Of a DNA stretch of 35,037 bases, positions 15,370 through 24,548 are shown in pieces. Numbering within the stretch: the first letter of the stretch is position 1; the number at the start of each line of letters is the position of its first letter. Position numbers and translations under genes: made by a program. Under the pieces are notes generated by a model. That model made no database searches, had not been told where the DNA came from, and saw only the letters and a list, made by a program, of their open reading frames with translations. This DNA is from Lachnoclostridium sp. An76 (GTDB lineage: Bacteria; Bacillota; Clostridia; Lachnospirales; Lachnospiraceae): positions 1-35,037 of the forward strand of contig NZ_NFHL01000014.1 in assembly GCF_002161355.1 (NCBI RefSeq). Reading direction: 5' to 3'.

Positions 15370-15849
15370 ATGGCATACGAGACTTTTGAGCGTGTGGAGG
15401 GCATCATACAGAGTATTAACAGGGGCGATTCCTGCTGCACGATGATGGTGTCGCTGGTCAGTAATTCCAATATTGTAAATGCAGTGGTGACAGGGGAGAC
15501 GGTGATCGTGGACAATGTCCGCCTCCGCCCCGGTATGAGGATCGCGGTCTTCTATGACGCGAACCTTCCGACCCCGGCGGTATACCCGCCCCAGTACCGG
15601 GCGGAGCTGGTCACGTCGCTTCGGAGGAACCAGCAGGTGAAGCTCAGTTATTTTGACGACAGCCTGACCTCTGAGGACAATGCGCTCAGGCTGAATATCG
15701 GCCCGACTACGAATGTGGAGACGCTGAACGGGCAGCAGTATACGTGCAGCCCTGAGAATTCAGAACTGCTCGTCTACTATACGGCAGCCACATTCAGCAT
15801 CCCGGCACAGACAACGCCCCAGAGGGTCATTGTCCTGTGTGAGTATTAA
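15370..15849 (+). CDS. Conserved-looking hypothetical protein, 159 aa
   Basis: I do not recognise this protein. It has no signal peptide or membrane segment and reads as a mostly beta-strand protein: alternating hydrophobic stretches such as MMVSLVSN, NAVVTGETVIVDNV, MRIAVFYDA and ELLVYYTAA, with conserved-type turns (RLRPGMRI, PTPAVYPPQYRAEL). An OB-like barrel is possible. Two adjacent cysteines (C22-C23) are notable. Codon use looks like that of its neighbours, and a GGAG sits 11 nt before the ATG. It lies between the phosphatase gene and the cdd-deoC-udp set and ends 75 nt before cdd. That gap contains an imperfect hairpin. The gene looks real, but no function can be given. Confidence 0.75.
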   Translation: MAYETFERVEGIIQSINRGDSCCTMMVSLVSNSNIVNAVVTGETVIVDNVRLRPGMRIAVFYDANLPTPAVYPPQYRAELVTSLRRNQQVKLSYFDDSLTSEDNALRLNIGPTTNVETLNGQQYTCSPENSELLVYYTAATFSIPAQTTPQRVIVLCEY

Positions 15850-15924
15850 TGAAGAAAGGAACGGGCTGCCCGGCAGGAGCGGCAGCCTGCTCCCTGGCAG
15901 AAGACAAGAACAGGAGGCAGAGAC

Positions 15925-16335
15925 ATGCTGGCGGAAAAAGAGATACAGGAGCTTATCAGCAGAGCGCTGGAAGCGAGGAAAAACGCGTATGCGCCGTATT
16001 CGGATTTCCGGGTAGGGGCGGCGCTGCTCTCAGACAGCGGCGGGATCTACACGGGATGCAATATTGAGAACAGCGCCTACACCCCGACGAACTGCGCTGA
16101 GAGGACCGCTTTTTTTAAGGCAGTGAGCGAAGGCGTGCGCAGTTTCCGGGCAATCTGCATCGCGGGAGGACCGGGGGAGAGGGAACCGGAGAAGCCCTGC
16201 CCGCCCTGCGGTGTGTGCAGGCAGGTGATGCTGGAGTTCTGCGGCCCGGACTTTGAGGTCATACTCGCGGTAAACGGGCAGCAGTATGAGGTATATACAT
16301 TGGACAGGCTGGCCCCGATGGGGTTCCGGCTGTGA
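15925..16335 (+). CDS. cdd: Cytidine deaminase
   Basis: This 136-aa enzyme would deaminate cytidine and deoxycytidine to uridine and deoxyuridine. The zinc site is complete: NCAERTA gives C57 and the proton shuttle E59, and PCGVCRQ gives C95 and C98. The nucleoside-binding stretch YAPYSDFRVGAA is present. The length is typical of the homotetrameric short form. AGGAGGCAGAGAC precedes the ATG. It is the first gene of the tight cdd-deoC-udp run, whose gaps are 27 and 31 nt; the products of each step feed the others in pyrimidine nucleoside salvage. Confidence 0.95.
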   Translation: MLAEKEIQELISRALEARKNAYAPYSDFRVGAALLSDSGGIYTGCNIENSAYTPTNCAERTAFFKAVSEGVRSFRAICIAGGPGEREPEKPCPPCGVCRQVMLEFCGPDFEVILAVNGQQYEVYTLDRLAPMGFRL

Positions 16336-16362
16336 GGCGGAAGAGTGTAAGGAGGAGACCGG

Positions 16363-17022
16363 ATGAGGGTTGAGGAAATTTTAAGACATGTGGACCACAC
16401 GCTGCTCAGCCAGACAGCGACATGGGAAGAGATCAGAAAATTGTGCGATGAAGCGATAGAGTATCAGACTGCTTCGGTGTGCATACCGCCGTCTTATGTG
16501 CAGCAGGCAAAAGAATATGTGGGGAGCCGGATGGCAGTGTGCACGGTCATCGGATTCCCGAACGGGTATCATACCACAGCGGTCAAGGCGGCGGAAGCGG
16601 CAGACGCGGTGAAAAACGGCGCGGATGAGGTAGATATGGTGATCGATCTCGGATGGGTCAAGGACGGGAGGTATGACCTGGCCGAGGAGGAAATCCGCGC
16701 GGTGAAAAAGGCGGCGGGCGGAAGGATCCTCAAGGTGATCATCGAGACATGCTTCCTCACGGAGGAGGAAAAGATCAGACTCTGCGGGACAGTGACCCGG
16801 GCAGGGGCGGACTATATCAAGACGTCCACAGGATTCGGCGGGGCGGGCGCCACATTTGACGATATCCGGCTGTTCGCGGAACATGTAGGAAGCGGAGTGA
16901 AGATCAAGGCAGCAGGCGGGATCTCCACCCTGGAGGACGCGGAGAAGTTCCTGGAGCTGGGTGCGGACCGGCTGGGGACGAGCCGGATCGTGAAGCTGGC
17001 AAAGCAGGCGGGAGCAGAATAA
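16363..17022 (+). CDS. deoC: Deoxyribose-phosphate aldolase
   Basis: This 219-aa class I aldolase cleaves 2-deoxyribose-5-phosphate to glyceraldehyde-3-phosphate and acetaldehyde. The Schiff-base Lys lies in YIKTSTGFG, the proton-relay Lys in VKIKAAGG, and the LKVIIET strand and the DEVDMVI segment are typical. The length matches the family. AAGGAGGAGACCGG precedes the ATG. In this operon it would remove the sugar phosphate released from deoxynucleosides, although the mutase (deoB) that links it to the phosphorylase is not in the window. Confidence 0.96.
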   Translation: MRVEEILRHVDHTLLSQTATWEEIRKLCDEAIEYQTASVCIPPSYVQQAKEYVGSRMAVCTVIGFPNGYHTTAVKAAEAADAVKNGADEVDMVIDLGWVKDGRYDLAEEEIRAVKKAAGGRILKVIIETCFLTEEEKIRLCGTVTRAGADYIKTSTGFGGAGATFDDIRLFAEHVGSGVKIKAAGGISTLEDAEKFLELGADRLGTSRIVKLAKQAGAE

Positions 17023-17053
17023 GAGATCAGAAATAAGAAAGGGGCTGACAGGA

Positions 17054-17833
17054 ATGGTAGACTACACAGAAGGAGCAGGGATCCAGTACCATGTAGGGCT
17101 CAAGCCGGGAGATGTGGGCAGGTATGTGATCCTCCCCGGGGATCCGAAACGGTGCGCGAAGATCGCGCAGTATTTTGAAAATCCTTATCTGGCGGCGGAC
17201 AGCCGGGAGTTTGTGACCTACACCGGGACCCTGGACGGGGAGAAAGTGAGCGTGACCAGCACAGGGATCGGCGGGCCTTCCGCGTCCATCGCCATGGAGG
17301 AACTGTGCAACTGCGGCGCGGATACATTTATCCGGGTTGGGACATGCGGCGGGATGCAGACAGAAGTGTGCGGCGGCGACCTTGTCATCGCGACGGGAGC
17401 TATCCGCATGGAGGGGACGAGCAGGGAGTACGCCCCTGTGGAATACCCGGCGGTGCCGGACCTGGAAGTGACGAATGCCCTGGTAAACGCGGCAAAAAAA
17501 CTGGGCATGCCCTATCATACCGGCGTTGTACAGTGCAAGGATTCTTTTTACGGGCAGCATCAGCCGGAGAAGCACCCGGTCAGCTATGAGCTTCTGGACA
17601 AATGGGAGGCATGGCTGCGCATGGGATGCATGGCGTCAGAGATGGAATCCGCGGCGCTTTTTATCGTGGGAGCGTACCGGCGGGCGCGCGTGGGGTCTGT
17701 ATTCCTCGCTATCGCCAACCAGGAGCGCGAAAAGCTGGGACTGGAGAACCGGCAGGTACACGACACGGACGGCGCTGTCAGGACGGCTGTGGAAGCGGTG
17801 CGGGAAATGATCCGTATGGAAAAAGCATCGTAG
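17054..17833 (+). CDS. udp: Uridine phosphorylase
   Basis: This 259-aa enzyme of the PNP/UDP phosphorylase family would convert uridine (and likely deoxyuridine or thymidine) plus phosphate to base and (deoxy)ribose-1-phosphate. Visible sites are the phosphate-binding [30 protein letters not shown], and the C-terminal MESAALF nucleoside pocket motif. The QHQPE/KDSFYG region favours uridine over purine nucleosides. GAAAGGGG precedes the ATG. It is the last gene of the salvage operon, and a hairpin terminator begins 22 nt after its stop. Confidence 0.93.
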   Translation: MVDYTEGAGIQYHVGLKPGDVGRYVILPGDPKRCAKIAQYFENPYLAADSREFVTYTGTLDGEKVSVTSTGIGGPSASIAMEELCNCGADTFIRVGTCGGMQTEVCGGDLVIATGAIRMEGTSREYAPVEYPAVPDLEVTNALVNAAKKLGMPYHTGVVQCKDSFYGQHQPEKHPVSYELLDKWEAWLRMGCMASEMESAALFIVGAYRRARVGSVFLAIANQEREKLGLENRQVHDTDGAVRTAVEAVREMIRMEKAS

Positions 17834-17854
17834 TGCATGCGCAGGCAGCGGACA

Positions 17855-17882
17855 GGAGGCGGGAGGACCCGCCTCCTTGTCA
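17855..17882. terminator. Hairpin between converging udp and the Spo0A-like gene
   Basis: A perfect 10-bp stem (AGGAGGCGGG at 17855-17864 with CCCGCCTCCT at 17869-17878) closes a 4-nt loop. It lies between convergent stop codons and could act on both strands. The T tract is poor on either strand, so it is a strong hairpin but not a textbook terminator. Confidence 0.55.
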
Positions 17883-18326
17883 TTCCAGTATCCGTGAGAG
17901 ACGGACATAGAAGAGCATCAGAGATTCGCAGTATCTGTTGGAGAGCGGACAAAGGACGGCCATATTTTTACCGCTGCTCTGGATGTGTCTGCCTGCATAC
18001 AGTATATAGTCATACATGTATTTCATGAATTCTTTATTCGTTGGTTTTCTGTCACGGCGGGATTTGTTGAAGATAAGGTCGAGAAGTTCTGTGTTGTGAG
18101 ATTCCCAGACAGAAGTGACTACCGTTCTTATATTTTTCTCTACACAGTTCCAGCTCGTGTGAAAATGACTGGCAATGTCCAGGTACAGGGATTTTGTGAT
18201 GCAGTCCAGACGCTCGCGGTCTTCAATAATGAGAAGGAGTCCGTGGACCACATAATCATAACCTGTGTAAGAACGGCTGACTCCAAATGAGTCAAGAGTG
18301 CTGATGATAATTTGTTCATAAGTCAT
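17880..18326 (-). CDS. Free-standing Spo0A C-terminal (DNA-binding) domain protein
   Basis: This 148-aa protein corresponds to the effector domain of the sporulation master regulator Spo0A, without the receiver domain. Matching parts are YTGYDYVVHGLLLII, the LDCITKSLYLDIASHF stretch (Spo0A: ITKVLYPDIAKKF), the recognition-helix region CVEKNIRTVVTSVW (Spo0A: RVERAIRHAIEVAW) and the terminal KPTNKEFMKYM. In the recognition helix the Glu and second Arg are kept, and the first Arg is Lys. The frame is open upstream to 18407, but the ATG at 18326 has GAGAGGAGT in front and begins at the domain edge. It would bind 0A-like boxes without phosphorylation control. Three such boxes lie about 90-120 nt upstream. 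It could compete with Spo0A or autoregulate; both ideas are inference. Confidence 0.82.
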   Translation of the reverse strand: MTYEQIIISTLDSFGVSRSYTGYDYVVHGLLLIIEDRERLDCITKSLYLDIASHFHTSWNCVEKNIRTVVTSVWESHNTELLDLIFNKSRRDRKPTNKEFMKYMYDYILYAGRHIQSSGKNMAVLCPLSNRYCESLMLFYVRLSRILE

Positions 18327-18416
18327 ATGAATACTCCTCTCTGATCTGAGGCGCCTGTTCATTTTGCACACCCATATTATCGTAAATTGCAGAAATGTGA
18401 CATACAATAAGAATGG

Positions 18417-18445
18417 TTCGACGATTTTCGACCGAAAAAGTCGAA
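18417..18445. promoter_or_regulatory. Cluster of three 0A-box-like sites
   Basis: The core GTCGAA of the Spo0A box (consensus TGTCGAA) occurs three times in 29 bp: TTCGACG at 18417-18423 and TTCGACC at 18427-18433 (both reading GTCGAA on the minus strand, 10 bp apart) and AGTCGAA at 18439-18445 on the plus strand. They lie between the Spo0A-like gene and the divergent ABC-F gene. One-turn spacing suits side-by-side binding of Spo0A-type domains. Confidence 0.6.
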
Positions 18446-18498
18446 GGCCAGGGCAGGAACCTGCCGGGAAAACACACGCATAATGTGTGACGGAGTGA

Positions 18499-18527
18499 TT
18501 GATTTTACGCTCCGCCCATGTTAAGAT
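18499..18527 (+). promoter_or_regulatory. Promoter of the ABC-F gene
   Basis: TTGATT (18499-18504), a 17-nt spacer and TAAGAT (18522-18527), with an extended TGn just before the -10, form a good sigma-A-type promoter. The expected start near 18534 gives a leader of about 80 nt. Confidence 0.65.
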
Positions 18528-18555
18528 ATGCGATAGTGCATAAGTGCGCGCTCAT

Positions 18556-18593
18556 GGCAGGGCAGCCTGCCGGATATCCTGGAAACAATTTTT
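18556..18593 (+). promoter_or_regulatory. Leader hairpin of the ABC-F gene, possible attenuator
   Basis: GGCAGG-GCAG-CCTGCC (18556-18571) forms a 6-bp hairpin in the leader, and a TTTTT run follows at 18589-18593. CAGG at 18558-18561 could pair instead with CCTG at 18578-18581 next to the T run, giving alternative folds. A near-copy of the stem (GGCAG-GAAC-CTGCC, 18452-18465) lies upstream of the promoter. Some ABC-F resistance genes are controlled by attenuation; whether this one is remains a guess. Confidence 0.3.
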
Positions 18594-18615
18594 ATGACAG
18601 TAAGGAGATATAAGA

Positions 18616-20250
18616 ATGATCAGTGCAAATAATGTGACGCTTCGGGTAGGGAAAAAGGCGCTTTTTGAGGATGTAAATATCAAATTTACAGAAGGCAACT
18701 GCTATGGCCTGATCGGCGCGAACGGCGCGGGGAAGTCTACGTTCCTTAAGATCCTTTCCGGCCAGCTCGAACCGACCAAAGGGGAAGTCGTTATCACTCC
18801 CGGTGAGAGGCTTTCCTTCCTGCAGCAGGACCACTTTAAATATGATGAATATACAGTGCTTGATACAGTTATTATGGGAAATGCAAGGCTGTATGAGATC
18901 ATGAAGGAAAAAGAAGTGATCTATGCCAAAGAGGACTTCACAGATGAGGACGGGATCCGCGCCAGCGAGCTGGAGGCGGAGTTCGCGACCATGAACGGCT
19001 GGGAGGCGGAGGCTGATGCCGCGTCGCTCCTGAACGGACTTGGCATTGAGACAGACCTTCATTATAAATATCTGAAGGAGCTGACCGGCCCGGAGAAGGT
19101 GAAGGTACTCCTCGCCCAGGCTTTATTCGGCAACCCGGACATCCTGCTCCTTGACGAGCCGACCAACCACCTTGACCTGGATGCCATCGCGTGGCTGGAA
19201 GAGTTCCTCATCAATTTTGACAATACGGTCATCGTCGTATCCCATGACCGTTACTTCCTGAATAAGGTATGTACGCAGATCGCGGATATTGATTACGGCA
19301 AGATCCAGCTCTATGCCGGAAACTATGACTTCTGGTATGAGTCCAGCCAGCTCCTGATCCGTCAGATGAAGGAAGCGAACAGGAAGAAGGAAGAGAAGAT
19401 CAAAGAGCTGCAGGAATTTATCGCGCGGTTTTCCGCCAATGCTTCCAAGTCCAAGCAGGCGACGTCCAGAAAGCGCGCCCTGGAGAAGATCCAGCTCGAT
19501 GAGATCAAGCCGTCCAGCAGGAAATATCCGTACATCGATTTCCGTCCGAACCGCGAGATCGGAAATGAGGTGCTCACGGTGGAAGGCCTTTCCAAGACCA
19601 TTGACGGGGAGAAGATCCTTGACAATATCAGCTTTACCCTGGGACATGACGATAAGGTGGCGTTTGTGGGAAGCAATGAGCTGGCGAAGACAGTGCTTTT
19701 CAAGATCCTGATCGGGGAGATGGAGCCGGACGAAGGTACTTATAAATGGGGTGTGACCACATCGCAGGCTTATTTCCCGAAGGATTTCGGCGGCGAATTT
19801 GACAGCGACTATACGATCACTGAGTGGCTGACCCAGTATTCTGAGGAAAAAGATGTGACTTATGTCCGCGGATTCCTCGGACGTATGCTGTTCTCGGGAG
19901 AAGACGGAGTGAAGAAGGTCAAAGTGTTGTCCGGCGGGGAAAAGGTGCGCTGCCTGCTCTCCAAGATGATGATCTCCGGGGCAAATGTCCTGCTCCTCGA
20001 CGAGCCCACCAACCATCTGGATATGGAGGCGATCACCGCGCTCAACAACGGCCTGATCAAATTCCCGGGCGTGCTGCTGTTTACATCGAGAGACCATCAG
20101 ATCGTGCAGACCACAGCAAACCGTATCATGGAGATCGTGCCGGGCGGACAGCTCATCGACAAGATCACGACTTACGATGAATACCTGGCAAGCGATGAGA
20201 TGGCGAGAAAGAGACAAACCTATTCCGTACAGACGGAGGAGGAAGACTAA
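18616..20250 (+). CDS. ABC-F family ATPase (YkpA/YbiT-like), ribosome-associated
   Basis: This 544-aa protein has two ATP-binding cassettes joined by a charged linker and no membrane segments, so it is a soluble ABC-F protein likely to act on the ribosome. Cassette 1 has Walker A GANGAGKST (34-42), signature LTGPEKV, Walker B LLLDEPTNHLD and switch VVSHD. Cassette 2 is degenerate: its Walker A reads GSNELAKT (352-359), and the switch region reads TSRDH instead of SHD, although signature LSGGEKV and LLLDEPTNHLD are intact. As I recall, a degenerate second Walker A is common in the YkpA/YbiT-like branch, which is housekeeping rather than an antibiotic resistance group. TAAGGAGATATAAG precedes the ATG. 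It is followed 30 nt later by holA. Confidence 0.9.
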   Translation: MISANNVTLRVGKKALFEDVNIKFTEGNCYGLIGANGAGKSTFLKILSGQLEPTKGEVVITPGERLSFLQQDHFKYDEYTVLDTVIMGNARLYEIMKEKEVIYAKEDFTDEDGIRASELEAEFATMNGWEAEADAASLLNGLGIETDLHYKYLKELTGPEKVKVLLAQALFGNPDILLLDEPTNHLDLDAIAWLEEFLINFDNTVIVVSHDRYFLNKVCTQIADIDYGKIQLYAGNYDFWYESSQLLIRQMKEANRKKEEKIKELQEFIARFSANASKSKQATSRKRALEKIQLDEIKPSSRKYPYIDFRPNREIGNEVLTVEGLSKTIDGEKILDNISFTLGHDDKVAFVGSNELAKTVLFKILIGEMEPDEGTYKWGVTTSQAYFPKDFGGEFDSDYTITEWLTQYSEEKDVTYVRGFLGRMLFSGEDGVKKVKVLSGGEKVRCLLSKMMISGANVLLLDEPTNHLDMEAITALNNGLIKFPGVLLFTSRDHQIVQTTANRIMEIVPGGQLIDKITTYDEYLASDEMARKRQTYSVQTEEED

Positions 20251-20280
20251 AGCCGTCCGGATGCTGTGTAGGAGAGGACA

Positions 20281-21264
20281 ATGAAGAGTCTGAATGAAGA
20301 TTTAAAGACAGGGAATTTCAAACAGATCTATCTCCTGTACGGGGAGGAGGCTTATCTGAAAAAGCAGTATAAGGAACGCTTCATCAAGGCCATGCTCCCC
20401 GAAGGGGATACCATGAATTATGCGTACTACGAGGGAAAGAATACGGACATCAAAGAGGTCATCGACCTGGCGGAGACGCTTCCGTTTTTCTCGGAGCGCA
20501 GGCTGATCGTGTTTGAAAATACCGGCTTTTTCAAGAATTCCGGCGCAGATATGGCGGATTATATCAGCGGCGGGATGCCGGATACGACGTATTTCATTTT
20601 TATAGAAAGCGAAGTGGACAAGCGCAGCAAGCTGTACAAGGCAGTAAAGGCAAAGGGACACATCGCGGAGCTGGGCGTGCAGGACGAGAACACGCTCAGG
20701 CGGTGGGTCCAGAGTCTTGTGAAAAAAGAGCATAAGACGATGGAACCGTCGGATATCGCTTACTTTCTGAATAAAGTAGGGACGGATATGGAGAACATCC
20801 TCAGGGAGATGGAAAAGCTGGTCTGCTATGCCATGGAAAGGGACACCCTTACAAGGGAAGATGTGGACGCTGTGTGCGTCACACAGATCACGAGCCATAT
20901 TTTTGAGATGGTCAATGCGGTCGCGGATAAGAACCAGAGGAAGGCGCTGGATCTGTACTATGAGCTGCTTGCATTGAAAGAGCCGCCGATGCGGATCCTT
21001 TTCCTTCTGACAAGGGAGTACCGGATCCTCTTTCATGTGAAGGCACTCTTAAAGCAGGGATATGGGAGAAAGGAGATCGCCTCAAAGGCAGGACTCCATC
21101 CGTTTGCCGCCGGAAGATATATGGATCAGGCAAAGCGGTTCCATACAAAGGAACTGAGGGAGACAATGGAAGAAGGGGCAGATATCGAACAGCGGGTCAA
21201 GACGGGCTTACTGACAGACCATCTGGCAGTGGAGCTTTTTCTCGTAAAGCACTCCGCGCACTGA
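20281..21264 (+). CDS. holA: DNA polymerase III delta subunit
   Basis: This 327-aa protein is the clamp-loader delta subunit, which opens the beta sliding clamp. The start region FKQIYLLYGEEAYLKKQY, the central ETLPFFSERRLIVFENTGFF strand-helix block and the C-terminal PPMRILFLLTREYRIL helix are characteristic. The length is typical. TAGGAGAGGACA precedes the ATG. In Bacillus the order is holA-rpsT-gpr-spoIIP-lepA; here holA is followed directly by lepA after 21 nt, so the intervening genes are located elsewhere. Confidence 0.93.
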   Translation: MKSLNEDLKTGNFKQIYLLYGEEAYLKKQYKERFIKAMLPEGDTMNYAYYEGKNTDIKEVIDLAETLPFFSERRLIVFENTGFFKNSGADMADYISGGMPDTTYFIFIESEVDKRSKLYKAVKAKGHIAELGVQDENTLRRWVQSLVKKEHKTMEPSDIAYFLNKVGTDMENILREMEKLVCYAMERDTLTREDVDAVCVTQITSHIFEMVNAVADKNQRKALDLYYELLALKEPPMRILFLLTREYRILFHVKALLKQGYGRKEIASKAGLHPFAAGRYMDQAKRFHTKELRETMEEGADIEQRVKTGLLTDHLAVELFLVKHSAH

Positions 21265-21285
21265 ACCGGGATTGGAGGAAAGAAA

Positions 21286-23100
21286 GTGTCAGTTATAGAT
21301 CAGAGTAAGATAAGGAATTTTTGTATTATTGCGCATATCGATCACGGAAAATCCACCCTGGCGGACCGGATCATCGAGATGACCGGGCTTCTGACCAGCC
21401 GCGAGATGCAGTCCCAGGTGCTGGATAATATGGACCTGGAGCGGGAGAGAGGCATCACGATCAAAGCCCAGGCAGTCCGTACGGTGTACAAGGCGGACGA
21501 CGGGGAGGAGTATATCTTCAACCTGATCGATACCCCGGGGCACGTGGACTTTAACTATGAAGTCTCCAGGAGCCTTGCTGCCTGCGACGGCGCGATCCTC
21601 GTGGTGGACGCGGCGCAGGGAGTGGAGGCGCAGACGCTGGCAAATGTGTACCTGGCGCTGGACCATGACCTGGATGTGATGCCCGTGATCAACAAGATCG
21701 ACCTGCCCAGCGCGGATCCGGAACGGGTCAAGGAGGAGATCGAGGACGTCATCGGCATTGAGGCGGACGATGCTCCGCTCATTTCCGCGAAGACCGGTCA
21801 GAATGTCCACGAAGTGCTGGAGCAGATCGTCAGGAAGATCCCCGCTCCGGAGGGAGATGCGGACGCCCCGCTCCAGGCGCTGATCTTTGATTCCAAGTAC
21901 GACTCCTATAAAGGGGTGATCGTATTCTGCCGGATCAAACAGGGAACCGTGCGCAAGGGAACGCCGATCCTGATGATGGCCACCGGGGCAAAGGCGGAGG
22001 TCGTGGAAGTCGGGACATTCGGGGCAGGGCAGTTCATCCCCTGCGAGGAACTGGAAGCCGGGATGGTCGGCTACATTACGGCAAGCCTGAAGAATGTAAA
22101 AGAGACCCGGGTGGGCGATACGATCACCAACGCCCAGGTTCCGTGCGCAGAGCCGCTGCCGGGATATAAGAAGGTCAACCCCATGGTGTACTGCGGGCTT
22201 TACCCTGCGGACGGAGCGAAGTATCCGGACCTGAGAGATGCACTTGAAAAGCTTCAGCTCAATGATGCTGCCCTGCAGTTCGAGGCAGAGACATCTGTTG
22301 CCCTGGGATTCGGATTCCGCTGCGGGTTCCTGGGGCTCCTCCATCTGGAAATCATCCAGGAGAGGCTGGAGAGAGAGTACAATCTGGATCTTGTGACGAC
22401 CGCGCCGAGCGTAATCTATAAGATCCACAAGACGAACGGGGAGGTCATTGATCTGACGAACCCGACGAACATGCCGGACCCGGCGGAGATCGACTATATG
22501 GAAGAACCCATGGTCAAGGCAGAGATCATGGTGACCTCTGAGTACATCGGCGCGATCATGGACCTGTGCCAGGAGCGGCGCGGGATCTACCAGGGCATGG
22601 AGTATATCGAAGAGAAGCGCGCGGTCCTCAACTACCATCTCCCGCTCAATGAGATCATCTATGATTTCTTTGACGCGTTGAAATCAAGGTCCAGGGGATA
22701 TGCGTCTTTTGATTATGAGATGATGGGATACCAGCGCTCCGAGCTTGTGAAGCTGGACATCCTGATCAATAAAGAAGAAGTGGACGCCCTGTCCTTTATC
22801 GTATTTGCGGGAAGCGCGTACGAGAGGGGAAGGAAGATGTGCGAGAAGCTCAAGGCAGAGATCCCGAGGCAGCTCTTCGAGATCCCGATCCAGGCAGCCA
22901 TCGGCAGCAAGATCATTGCCAGGGAGACTGTAAAGGCAATGCGCAAGGACGTGCTGGCGAAGTGCTACGGCGGCGATATCTCCCGTAAAAAGAAGCTGCT
23001 GGAAAAGCAGAAAGAAGGAAAGAAGCGCATGCGCCAGGTGGGGAACGTAGAGATCCCGCAGAAGGCGTTCATGAGCGTCTTAAAGCTGGATGACGACTGA
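21286..23100 (+). CDS. lepA: Elongation factor 4 (LepA)
   Basis: This 604-aa translational GTPase can back-translocate or remodel stalled ribosomes. G1 is AHIDHGKST, the switch region contains RGITIKAQ, G3 is DTPGHVDF and G4 is NKIDLP. The C-terminal LepA-specific segment, with [10 protein letters not shown] and [15 protein letters not shown], is complete. The start is GTG at 21286, 7 nt after GGAGG, and the protein then begins with the usual short lead to the G domain. It is probably co-transcribed with holA. Confidence 0.97.
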   Translation: MSVIDQSKIRNFCIIAHIDHGKSTLADRIIEMTGLLTSREMQSQVLDNMDLERERGITIKAQAVRTVYKADDGEEYIFNLIDTPGHVDFNYEVSRSLAACDGAILVVDAAQGVEAQTLANVYLALDHDLDVMPVINKIDLPSADPERVKEEIEDVIGIEADDAPLISAKTGQNVHEVLEQIVRKIPAPEGDADAPLQALIFDSKYDSYKGVIVFCRIKQGTVRKGTPILMMATGAKAEVVEVGTFGAGQFIPCEELEAGMVGYITASLKNVKETRVGDTITNAQVPCAEPLPGYKKVNPMVYCGLYPADGAKYPDLRDALEKLQLNDAALQFEAETSVALGFGFRCGFLGLLHLEIIQERLEREYNLDLVTTAPSVIYKIHKTNGEVIDLTNPTNMPDPAEIDYMEEPMVKAEIMVTSEYIGAIMDLCQERRGIYQGMEYIEEKRAVLNYHLPLNEIIYDFFDALKSRSRGYASFDYEMMGYQRSELVKLDILINKEEVDALSFIVFAGSAYERGRKMCEKLKAEIPRQLFEIPIQAAIGSKIIARETVKAMRKDVLAKCYGGDISRKKKLLEKQKEGKKRMRQVGNVEIPQKAFMSVLKLDDD

Positions 23101-23196
23101 TACAGGGACAATCGGCGCATGGGCGGCACAGGCGCCGCCGCGCGGGAAAAGCGCCGGACTGAAAGATGTATACAGACCGGCGGGAGGAGCAGGAAC

Positions 23197-24402
23197 GTGA
23201 AAAAGGAGTTGGAACTGTATGTGCATATCCCATTCTGTGTAAAAAAATGCGCGTACTGTGATTTTCTCTCCGGACCGGCCGGGGAGGCGGAGAAGGCAGC
23301 TTACACAGAGGCCCTTCTCCGGGAGATCAAAGGAAGAAGAGAGGCTTACAGGGATTACCGTGTGAGCACAGTGTTTCTGGGCGGTGGGACTCCCTCTGTA
23401 CTGACAGGGGAGGAGACCGCCCGGATTTTTCATGCCCTGGGAGAGAACTTTGACATCAGCAGGGACGCGGAGATCACCATGGAAGTAAATCCCGGCACGG
23501 TGACCGGAGAGAAAGCGGCCGTGTGGAGGCAGTGCGGCGTCAACAGGCTGAGCATCGGGCTCCAGTCAGTGGATGACAGAGAACTGGAAATGCTTGGGCG
23601 GATCCATACGTTCCGCGAGTTCCTGGATACGTGGGAGATCGTAAGGAAAGCGGGATTCTGCAATGTCAATGTGGACCTGATCTCAGCGATACCGGGGCAG
23701 ACAGAGGAAAGCTGGGAACGCACCCTCCGCACGGCGGCAGAGCTTGGGCCGGAACATCTTTCCGCGTACAGTCTGATCATAGAAGAAGGGACGCCGTTCT
23801 ACGAAAGATACGGAAGCGGAGAAAAAGATCTATGTGGCGGCGCTCTTCCGATGCTGCCGGATGAGGATACGGAGAGGCGGATCTATCAGATGACAGAGGC
23901 TGTCCTGGAGGAGTACGGATATCACAGATATGAGATCTCAAATTACGCAAAGCAGGGATATGAGTGCAGACACAACCTCGGGTACTGGGAGAGAAAGCCA
24001 TATCTGGGACTGGGACTGGGGGCTTCGTCCCTTGTGGAAGAACAAAGGTTTCACAATACTTCGGATATGAGAAAATATATGGAAATCTTCGGAGATCCGG
24101 TCTTAAGCCGGTCAGTGTGCGCGGGAGCCGGCCGGCCCGGACCTGCCGCTGAGGAGATAGAGGTGCTTACGACAGAAGATCAGATGGAAGAGTTTATGTT
24201 TCTCGGGCTGCGGAAGACAAACGGAATATCCTGCCGGGAGTTCCGGGAAAATTTCGGAAGAACAATGGAAGAAGTTTACGGAAACAAGATCAGGCGCTTT
24301 GATGGTCTGGGACTTATGAAAAGAGAAGGAGACCGGCTGCGGCTGACAGAACAGGGGATAGATGTGAGTAATTCTGTATTTGTGGAATTTATGATAAAAT
24401 AA
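23197..24402 (+). CDS. hemW: HemW-like radical SAM protein
   Basis: This 401-aa protein belongs to the HemN/HemW branch of radical SAM enzymes. The cluster motif is FCVKKCAYCDF (C-x3-C-x2-C) near the start, followed by FLGGGTPS, the SAM-binding GLQSVDD region and a HemN_C domain at the end. Current evidence for this branch favours a heme-handling chaperone role over coproporphyrinogen oxidation. The frame is open from 23119, but the GTG at 23197 has GGGAGGAGC 7 nt upstream and begins just before ELYVHIPFC, as in family members. The lepA-hemW order is conserved in Firmicutes; hrcA would normally follow. Confidence 0.93.
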   Translation: MKKELELYVHIPFCVKKCAYCDFLSGPAGEAEKAAYTEALLREIKGRREAYRDYRVSTVFLGGGTPSVLTGEETARIFHALGENFDISRDAEITMEVNPGTVTGEKAAVWRQCGVNRLSIGLQSVDDRELEMLGRIHTFREFLDTWEIVRKAGFCNVNVDLISAIPGQTEESWERTLRTAAELGPEHLSAYSLIIEEGTPFYERYGSGEKDLCGGALPMLPDEDTERRIYQMTEAVLEEYGYHRYEISNYAKQGYECRHNLGYWERKPYLGLGLGASSLVEEQRFHNTSDMRKYMEIFGDPVLSRSVCAGAGRPGPAAEEIEVLTTEDQMEEFMFLGLRKTNGISCREFRENFGRTMEEVYGNKIRRFDGLGLMKREGDRLRLTEQGIDVSNSVFVEFMIK

Positions 24403-24466
24403 TAATCCGATGCGGGACGTGCGGTAAAAAATATTAAAAGTACACAATAAAAATATTTGGAAAATA

Positions 24467-24495
24467 TTGTTTGGCAATAATTTGTGTGATACAAT
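24467..24495 (+). promoter_or_regulatory. Promoter of the surface-protein gene
   Basis: TTGTTT (24467-24472), a 17-nt spacer and TACAAT (24490-24495), with an extended TG one base before the -10, form a plausible sigma-A-type promoter. It lies in an AT-rich stretch that differs from the surrounding base composition. Confidence 0.6.
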
Positions 24496-24548
24496 AGATA
24501 ATATTATTGAGAAAGTATGTAGAAAGCACAAACAAGGGGGACAGTTTT

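Noticed and set aside
15850..15924. Hairpin between the 159-aa gene and cdd as a terminator
   Set aside because: The imperfect stem (around CAGGAGC and GCTCCCTG) has no T tract and lies close to the cdd ribosome binding site. It is too weak to annotate.
18327..18407. N-terminal extension of the Spo0A-like protein from an upstream start at 18407
   Set aside because: The extra 27 residues have no homology feel. The start at 18326 has a good ribosome binding site and matches the domain edge.
21289..22638. Long minus-strand frame opposite lepA
   Set aside because: It is antisense shadow coding in a GC-rich conserved gene; there is no ribosome binding site or domain.
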